Origin: an uncultured Cloacibacillus sp. | GTDB lineage: Bacteria > Synergistota > Synergistia > Synergistales > Synergistaceae | NCBI GenBank assembly: GCA_900545755.1 | Contig: URAG01000082.1 | Coordinates: forward strand, 1 to 9,520 | DNA: 9,520 nt | Reading direction: 5' to 3' | Shown: positions 5,508 through 9,520 of the stretch, one piece after another | Position numbering within the stretch: position 1 is the first letter of the stretch | How the letters are laid out: every line of letters begins with the position of its first letter | Notes under the pieces: generated by a model | Told to the model about the DNA's origin: nothing | Database searches by the model: none | What the model saw: the letters and a program-made list of their open reading frames with translations, nothing else | Program-made: the position numbers and the translations under genes

Positions 5508-6218
5508 ATGAAGAAACTAACTTTGATAATAGCCGCGGCGCTCATGGCGTTTTTTGCCTCCGCCGCTTTTGCGAAACCGTCGGTAACGGAATTCAGAGAC
5601 AAGCAGATCCCTATAACGAGCATCAAGACGGTGCTAGTCATGCCGGTTGGCTACGAGATAACGGTGCCGGAGTCCGAGGCGTTCCTTGTCGAGGCGGCGG
5701 AGCAGAAATGGCAGGATTTCACGCTGAACAAAAAAGAGCGCTTCCCTTTTGTGATGCGCACGCCGAAGGAGGTAATAGACCGCGCCGCCTTCATCACCGG
5801 CGAGCAGCCTGAGCCGATGACGCCGACCGCGCTTGCGCACAAGGCTTACAACCTCGCGCCGGACCACGTGGACGCGGTGCTGATGTGTACCGTCACGAAA
5901 TGCGCCGTAGGCAAAATACACCACCCGGAGGAGTACGTGACGAAGTACCGCTACGAGGACAGGCCGATATGGCGCAACAACCGCTGGGAGACGCAGCGCG
6001 TCCAGATACCTTACGAGGAATATCAGCCTGCGTGGGACGAGAGCGTATCTATGGGCGCAGTCAAAGTCGAGCTTCGCGCCGCGAAGGACGGACACCTCAT
6101 ATACGGAGTTACCGTCTCCGCCAACACCGGCGCGGATCTCTTCAGCGAAGCCCCGTCTCTGACGAAGCATATCCAGAACGTAATCGAAAACGCCGCGAAG
6201 CGTATCCCCGTGAAATAG
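5508..6218 (+). CDS. Exported protein of unknown function
   Basis: I do not recognise a named family with confidence. The 236-residue protein begins with a clear signal peptide (KK, a hydrophobic core, and AFA|K cleavage after residue 22) and has no lipobox, so it is probably periplasmic. The mature part starts with a strand-like TVLVMPVGYE (41-50). It has a Cys pair at 127 and 132, an aromatic/charged central part with IWRNNRWE (154-161), and a VKVELRAAKDGHLIYG segment (185-200) followed by a helical C-terminus. This layout, an opening 'MP' strand and a late 'L.D...G..iy' strand pair, is loosely like envelope proteins of the LpoB/GNA1162/DUF4136 type; I offer this only as a fold guess. The ATG at 5508 has an ACGGAG ribosome binding site. 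It lies 37 bp after the hydrolase and 1 bp before the next gene. Confidence 0.8.
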   Translation: MKKLTLIIAAALMAFFASAAFAKPSVTEFRDKQIPITSIKTVLVMPVGYEITVPESEAFLVEAAEQKWQDFTLNKKERFPFVMRTPKEVIDRAAFITGEQPEPMTPTALAHKAYNLAPDHVDAVLMCTVTKCAVGKIHHPEEYVTKYRYEDRPIWRNNRWETQRVQIPYEEYQPAWDESVSMGAVKVELRAAKDGHLIYGVTVSANTGADLFSEAPSLTKHIQNVIENAAKRIPVK

Positions 6219-6219
6219 A

Positions 6220-6846
6220 ATGGCTGGGGGCAGAACCCGCGCCGCGGAGGCGACTGCGCTCATGCAGGAGGCTCACCGCCTGCTCGATGAGCCCGGATGT
6301 AGTATTTCTTTCTCGCCCGCTAAGAGCGGTAACCTAATGATGTACTGCAACGGCGATTTTATAGGCGGGCTCTTCGACGGCGAACTGTGTCTCGTCTATA
6401 CGGACGCGGCAGCGGAGTTGCTTGGCCGCCCCGAACCGGTCTACCGCGGCTATTCGAGCGAAGCGCTCCACAGAATGCTGCTCGTCCCTTTTGATATGGC
6501 GAAGGAGGCGCTGCGATTGACGAAGCTCGAAACGCTGAGTTGGAAAGAATATGTCTACGACATCGCCGCGGTGAGCGTCGGAGCCTCAGTTTTAGAAGAT
6601 TTCTACGACGAAAACGCCGTTTTCCTGCGCTTCTGTCATGAGAACGGGTTACTTCAAAAACCAGCGCTAGACGGGCGTGGGCGAATAATCCGCACGTTTT
6701 TTATAAAACGCGACCTGACCGGCGATGGACGGAAATATTTCACGCGGCTGCTCGGCAAGTTTTTAGCGTTCTGCGATAGGAACGGCAAAACGCCGCTTGA
6801 AAAAATGCTTCCGCGCTGGCTCGCGGCGCTGAAAAAGAAAAGCTGA
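6220..6846 (+). CDS. TfoX-N-like domain protein with unknown C-terminal domain
   Basis: The frame is 208 residues from the ATG at 6220, one base after the previous stop codon, which suggests translational coupling. An alternative ATG at 6262 (194 residues) has a GGAGG about 11 nt upstream and is nearly as likely. Roughly residues 30-95 resemble the TfoX N-terminal domain: a small YCNGDFIGGLFDGELCL beta unit followed by a Tyr/Pro-rich turn (EPVYRGY) and LLVPFDM. Here the usual MFGG motif is replaced by LMMYCNGD. The second half (about 100-208) is helical and basic, with FIKRDLTGDGRKYF and a lysine-rich tail, and I cannot place it. TfoX-N proteins are mostly uncharacterised outside competence regulation in gamma-proteobacteria, so I do not infer a competence role. 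The codon style matches the neighbouring genes. Confidence 0.75.
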   Translation: MAGGRTRAAEATALMQEAHRLLDEPGCSISFSPAKSGNLMMYCNGDFIGGLFDGELCLVYTDAAAELLGRPEPVYRGYSSEALHRMLLVPFDMAKEALRLTKLETLSWKEYVYDIAAVSVGASVLEDFYDENAVFLRFCHENGLLQKPALDGRGRIIRTFFIKRDLTGDGRKYFTRLLGKFLAFCDRNGKTPLEKMLPRWLAALKKKS

Positions 6847-6890
6847 CGGCATTCCGCTCGCTGATATCACCCATACCGCAAAAAGAGACG

Positions 6891-6927
6891 AAAAAAGCCC
6901 CGGCATAAACCGGGGCTTGATTTTTTT
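6891..6927. terminator. Bidirectional terminator between convergent operons
   Basis: A perfect 9-bp stem, AAGCCCCGG (6895-6903) with CCGGGGCTT (6910-6918), encloses a six-base loop. It has T-runs on both sides: GATTTTTTT on the plus strand, and TTTTTT on the minus strand from the A-run at 6891-6896. It can end both the plus-strand three-gene block and the minus-strand rplKA transcript. Confidence 0.93.
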
Positions 6928-6941
6928 GTTTTCCGTCTGAA

Positions 6942-7655
6942 CTAGTCGGCAGAGGAAACTTCCTTCTGAGCCTGGACGGGGTCTATCTGGATGCCGACGC
7001 CCATCGTCGTAGTGACGGTGATTCCCTTGATATAGGTGCCTTTAACCGCCGCGGGGCGCACCTTAACGATGGCGCGGAGCAGAGCCCTGACGTTTCCGAT
7101 GAGGTTCTCGACGGGGAACGAAGCCTTGCCAACCGCGTTGTGGGTAATGGCGGTCTTGTCGACGCGGAACTCTACGCGGCCGGCCTTGATCTCTTTGATG
7201 GCATCGGCGACGTCGAACGTGACAGTGTTGGTCTTAGCGCTCGGCATAAGTCCGCGGGGTCCGAGAACCTTACCGAGGCGTCCGGCGACCTTCATAATGT
7301 CCGGCGTGGCGATTACCGCATCGAAATCAAGTCTGCCGTTCTGGATCTCAGCGACCAGGTCTTCGCCGCCGACGATGTCCGCGCCCGCGTCCTGGGCTTC
7401 CCTCTGCTTCTCGCCGAGAGCGAGGACGGCCACTCTCTTCGTGTGGCCCGTTCCGAAGGGAAGCACGATGGTGCTGCGCACCTGCTGGTCCGCGTGACGG
7501 GGGTCAACGCCCAGACGAACATGGAGTTCGAGGCTTTCGTCAAACTTCGCCGTCGCGCATTCTTTTGCGAGCGTTACGGCTTCCGAAAGCGGATACTGTT
7601 TCGTGAGATCGACTTTTTCGAGCAGCGCCTTGTAACGTTTTCCTGTTCTTGACAT
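6942..7655 (-). CDS. rplA: 50S ribosomal protein L1
   Basis: This is a full-length L1 of 237 residues, which binds 23S rRNA helices 76-78 to form the mobile L1 stalk that guides release of E-site tRNA. The family signature lies at about 127-146 ([19 protein letters not shown]). The C-terminal TMGVGIQID and the two-domain split are typical. The ATG at 7655 follows AGGAGG at good spacing. It is the last gene of the minus-strand tuf-to-rplA cluster and is followed by a strong bidirectional terminator. In E. coli, free L1 represses the rplKA mRNA. A GC hairpin (7707-7720) and a second one (7683-7699) lie in the rplK-rplA gap. Confidence 0.98.
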   Translation of the reverse strand: MSRTGKRYKALLEKVDLTKQYPLSEAVTLAKECATAKFDESLELHVRLGVDPRHADQQVRSTIVLPFGTGHTKRVAVLALGEKQREAQDAGADIVGGEDLVAEIQNGRLDFDAVIATPDIMKVAGRLGKVLGPRGLMPSAKTNTVTFDVADAIKEIKAGRVEFRVDKTAITHNAVGKASFPVENLIGNVRALLRAIVKVRPAAVKGTYIKGITVTTTMGVGIQIDPVQAQKEVSSAD

Positions 7656-7728
7656 TTTAAATTTCCTCCTTGTGGTGATAACGGACGTTTTTTGCGTCCT
7701 TCCACTCCCGGCGCGCCGGGATTTCAGG

Positions 7729-8154
7729 CTATTTTACGATTTCGAATCCCATCGAGCGGGCCGTGCCTTCAATCATGCGCATAGCCGCTTCGATGTCGTT
7801 CGCGTTGAGGTCGGGCATCTTGAGCGCCGCGATCTCTTCAACCTGCTTCTTCGTGAGCTTGCCGACTTTGTCCTTGTTGGGAACCGCCGAGCCCTTGTCC
7901 TTGCCGGCAGCCTTCTTGATGAGGACGCTTGCCGGCGGGGTCTTGAGGACGAAGGTGAAGCTGCGGTCGGCGTAGACTGTGATGACTACCGGGATGATGA
8001 GTCCGACCTGGTCGGCTGTCTTGGCGTTGAACGCCTTGACAAATTCCATGATATTGATGCCGCGCTGTCCAAGCGCCGGTCCTACCGGCGGAGCCGGCGT
8101 GGCTTTTCCCGCGGGAAGCTGAAGCTTAAGCTCCCCAACTACTTTCTTAGCCAT
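7729..8154 (-). CDS. rplK: 50S ribosomal protein L11
   Basis: This is a full-length L11 of 141 residues, part of the GTPase-associated centre on 23S rRNA helices 43-44 and a target of thiostrepton. The N-terminal domain carries the proline-rich [18 protein letters not shown] segment (21-38). The C-terminal RNA-binding domain has [14 protein letters not shown] (71-84) and ends with [13 protein letters not shown]. The ATG at 8154 follows AAGGAGG. The gene is 87 bp downstream of nusG. A 7-bp perfect hairpin in the gap (8182-8198) sits just before the ribosome binding site and is a candidate site for L1-mediated autogenous control, by analogy with E. coli. Confidence 0.98.
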   Translation of the reverse strand: MAKKVVGELKLQLPAGKATPAPPVGPALGQRGINIMEFVKAFNAKTADQVGLIIPVVITVYADRSFTFVLKTPPASVLIKKAAGKDKGSAVPNKDKVGKLTKKQVEEIAALKMPDLNANDIEAAMRMIEGTARSMGFEIVK

Positions 8155-8181
8155 GACGATGTTTCCTCCTTAGATTGAAGC

Positions 8182-8198
8182 CTCCGCATCGTGCGGAG
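8182..8198 (-). promoter_or_regulatory. Leader hairpin upstream of rplK
   Basis: On the minus strand CTCCGCA, a CGA loop, then TGCGGAG form a perfect 7-bp stem between nusG and rplK, about 15 nt before the rplK Shine-Dalgarno. There is no T-tract after it, so it is not a terminator. A role in L1/L11 autoregulation or RNA processing is possible but unproven. Confidence 0.4.
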
Positions 8199-8241
8199 AC
8201 TGTTATTCGTTTGTCAAAGTGCGCGCGTGGATTTTTCCGCG

Positions 8242-8808
8242 CTAGATCTTCTCCAAGTCGTTGTAATCCGCCTCGACGTCGGTCTCGCGACCGAACACCG
8301 TGATGCGGAACTTGATTTTAGCCTTATCGGCGTCTATCTCGACCACCGGTCCGCTCTGTCCCGCGAACGGCCCGTTCTTCACCTGTATCATGTCTCCGAT
8401 GTGGAAGTCGACCTCCACCTTCGGCTTGGCCTCTTTACCGAGCTTGCGCATGATTTCCTCGGCTTCTTTGGGCGAAAGCGGGATAGGATGGTTGCCTGAG
8501 CCTACGAAGCCCGTGACCCCAGGCGTATGGCGAACGACATACCAGGACTGGTCTTCGAGTATCATTTCGACCAGGACGTAGCTCGGGAAGACTTTACGCT
8601 TGACGCGCTTCGTCTTTCCGTCTTTTATCGTCACTTTCTCCTCGACGGGGACGAGGACGCGGAAGATCCTGTCTTCCATGCCCATAGTGGCGATGCGCTG
8701 GTCGAGGTTGGCTTTGACCTTGTTCTCGTAGCCCGAGTAGGTCTGGACTATGTACCAGCGGCGTTCCTGTGTATTTCCAAATAATTCGCTCATGTTAAAA
8801 GAGGACAT
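8242..8808 (-). CDS. nusG: Transcription termination/antitermination factor NusG
   Basis: NusG is a 188-residue elongation factor that binds the RNA polymerase clamp and links it to Rho or to the ribosome through S10. The NGN domain spans about 16-115, with RRWYIVQTYSGYENKV, FPSYVLVEM (74-82) and RHTPGVTGFVG (93-103). The KOW domain is at about 135-168, with IGDMIQVKNGPFAGQSGPV. There is no extra inserted domain. The start at 8808 is backed by AGAGGG and a further upstream GGAGG; a second ATG at 8793 has none. The gene lies 57 bp after secE, the classic secE-nusG pair. Confidence 0.98.
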   Translation of the reverse strand: MSSFNMSELFGNTQERRWYIVQTYSGYENKVKANLDQRIATMGMEDRIFRVLVPVEEKVTIKDGKTKRVKRKVFPSYVLVEMILEDQSWYVVRHTPGVTGFVGSGNHPIPLSPKEAEEIMRKLGKEAKPKVEVDFHIGDMIQVKNGPFAGQSGPVVEIDADKAKIKFRITVFGRETDVEADYNDLEKI

Positions 8809-8865
8809 AAGCCCTCTCCACCTCCAAGATTACTGTCGAGACGCTTCTGTCTGCCCGAGAGGCTT

Positions 8866-9048
8866 TTACTGTATGAACGTGGAGAATACTCCGGTGAGTA
8901 CTAAATCTACCAGTCCAAGATAAGCCGACGCAATAGCCGTGACGACGACGACGATTACAGTGGAATACCACAGCTGCTGTTTCGTAGGCCAAGCTACTTT
9001 TTTAAGTTCGGCTCTTGACTCCCGCACATAGTCGAGGACTTTATCCAT
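8866..9048 (-). CDS. secE: Preprotein translocase subunit SecE
   Basis: This is a short, single-span SecE of 60 residues from the ATG at 9048. The amphipathic N-terminal helix carries the SRAELKKVAWPTKQQ motif (about 11-25), and one transmembrane helix follows at about 28-50 (VIVVVVTAIASAYLGLVDLVL). SecE clamps SecY in the SecYEG channel of the inner membrane. Its length is typical of the minimal form found outside enterobacteria. The TTG at 9051 just before it is in frame and also follows the GAGGAGG, but the ATG has the better spacing (about 9 nt). It is flanked by tRNA-Trp upstream and nusG downstream. Confidence 0.96.
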   Translation of the reverse strand: MDKVLDYVRESRAELKKVAWPTKQQLWYSTVIVVVVTAIASAYLGLVDLVLTGVFSTFIQ

Positions 9049-9121
9049 CAACCCCGACCTCCTCGTTTATCGACTTTGATATAAATTTTTAATGCCTAAC
9101 CGTTCCAGGAGAATAAAAAAA

Positions 9122-9199
9122 TGGCAGGCCTGGAAGGATTCGAACCCTCAACCCCCGCATTTGGAGTGCGGTGCTCTAACCAGTTCGAGCTACAGACCT
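9122..9199 (-). tRNA. tRNA-Trp (anticodon CCA)
   Basis: The minus strand folds into a complete cloverleaf. The acceptor is AGGTCTG/CAGGCCT with one G-U pair, the D stem is GCTC/GAGC, the anticodon stem is CCGCA/TGCGG with loop CTCCAAA (anticodon CCA), and the T stem is GAGGG/CCTTC with loop TTCGAAT. The discriminator is G and the 3' CCA is encoded. It lies 21 bp after rpmG and about 70 bp before secE, so it is probably cut from the ribosomal-protein transcript; this arrangement is known in other bacteria. Confidence 0.97.
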
Positions 9200-9220
9200 G
9201 CATGCGAAGAGTATTCTACA

Positions 9221-9370
9221 CTATTTGCACTCTTTATGCAAGGTGTGCTTGTCGCAGAACTTGCAGTATTTTTTCTTCTCCAGCTTCTTCTGAGCCTTTT
9301 TCTTATTTACAAGCGTGACGTAGTTGCGGCGCTTGCACTCGGTGCACTGAAGACCGATGATGTCAGCCAT
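9221..9370 (-). CDS. rpmG: 50S ribosomal protein L33, zinc-binding form
   Basis: This short frame gives 49 residues beginning [12 protein letters not shown]. It shows the four-cysteine zinc ribbon of C+ type L33: Cys9, Cys12, Cys36 and Cys39 (CTEC and CKFC). It also has the RRNYVT segment and a lysine-rich middle typical of the family. L33 sits in the large subunit near the tRNA exit site. The ATG at 9370 has a TGGAG ribosome binding site about 10 nt upstream. The gene lies between tuf and tRNA-Trp, its usual place next to secE-nusG. Retention of the cysteines suggests a zinc-replete lifestyle or the presence of only this form; paralogues elsewhere cannot be excluded. Confidence 0.95.
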   Translation of the reverse strand: MADIIGLQCTECKRRNYVTLVNKKKAQKKLEKKKYCKFCDKHTLHKECK

Positions 9371-9389
9371 GCTTATTCACTCCAGACAA

Positions 9390-9427
9390 AAATTTTAATT
9401 TGAAAGGGCGGCCGCTGACAGCCGCCC
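9390..9427 (-). terminator. Hairpin after tuf, weak terminator or attenuator
   Basis: On the minus strand GGGCGGC (9427-9421) pairs with GCCGCCC (9412-9406) across an 8-nt loop. TTTCAAATT and then AAAATTTTT follow. The broken T-tract suggests partial termination between tuf and rpmG, allowing read-through into the downstream genes. Confidence 0.6.
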
Positions 9428-9443
9428 TGCGTTTACGCTAAAG

Positions 9444-9520
9444 CTAGTCGATGATCTCGGTGACGACGCCGGCGCCGACCGTACGGCCGCCTTCGCGGAC
9501 TGCGAAGCGGAGACCTTCCT
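9444..9520 (-). CDS. tuf: Elongation factor Tu (C-terminal end only)
   Basis: Only the last 24 codons plus the stop are inside the window. They read EGLRFAVREGGRTVGAGVV and then TEIID, the highly conserved end of EF-Tu domain III. EF-Tu delivers aminoacyl-tRNA to the ribosome as a GTP complex. The position upstream of rpmG, tRNA-Trp, secE and nusG is the standard one. The 5' part lies beyond the right edge. Confidence 0.95.
   Translation of the reverse strand, partial: EGLRFAVREGGRTVGAGVVTEIID

Noticed and set aside
5634..6263. A 209-codon minus-strand frame
   Set aside because: It is antisense to the exported-protein gene, which has a signal peptide and a ribosome binding site; the minus frame has neither.
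7707..7720. Perfect palindrome CCCGGCGCGCCGGG between rplK and rplA as an operator or terminator
   Set aside because: It lies inside a cotranscribed gap and has no T-tract; at most it is an intercistronic RNA hairpin, so it is mentioned only under rplA.
8201..8213. TTGACA on the minus strand between nusG and rplK as a promoter for rplK
   Set aside because: No acceptable -10 box lies 16-18 bp downstream; the sequence there is the rplK leader hairpin.
9092..9403. Plus-strand frames over tRNA-Trp and rpmG, including one reading GLEGFEPSTPAFGVRCSNQ
   Set aside because: These are classic false proteins made by reading a tRNA gene backwards, and they are antisense to both the tRNA and L33.

Overview
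The window is mostly core housekeeping DNA from a GC-rich bacterium with strong AGGAGG-type ribosome binding sites. A Gram-negative envelope is suggested by the exported and lipoprotein-like proteins. Gene order, protein style and the pairing of an amino-acid-catabolic glutamate dehydrogenase with an omega-amidase-like hydrolase fit an amino-acid-fermenting member of the Synergistota (Cloacibacillus/Synergistes type). That assignment is inference, because no search was run.

Reading from the right edge on the minus strand, there is a translation/secretion cluster: end of tuf (EF-Tu), rpmG (L33), tRNA-Trp(CCA), secE, nusG, rplK (L11), rplA (L1). It ends at a bidirectional terminator (6891-6927). 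In many bacteria rplJL and rpoBC would follow directly. Here a plus-strand block of three genes intervenes (4679-6846): a carbon-nitrogen hydrolase of omega-amidase type, an exported protein of unknown function, and a protein with a TfoX-N-like first half. Beyond that, transcribed away from it, is rplJ-rplL (L10, L7/L12) with its own near-perfect sigma70 promoter, a recognisable L10 leader RNA and a terminator-type attenuator. rplL ends in a strong terminator and rpoB does not follow.

Further left, all on the minus strand, are a DUF554 membrane protein, glutamate dehydrogenase with its own promoter and terminator, and two related small exported proteins rich in proline. One of these is a PKPGP-repeat lipoprotein candidate. 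The other carries His/Pro-rich segments and a glycine zipper, and runs off the left edge.

There are no mobile elements, CRISPR arrays, defence genes or rRNA. The most informative features are the split of the ribosomal-protein cluster, the L10 attenuator with an 8-nt complementarity that suggests its antiterminator, and the duplicated proline-rich envelope proteins.
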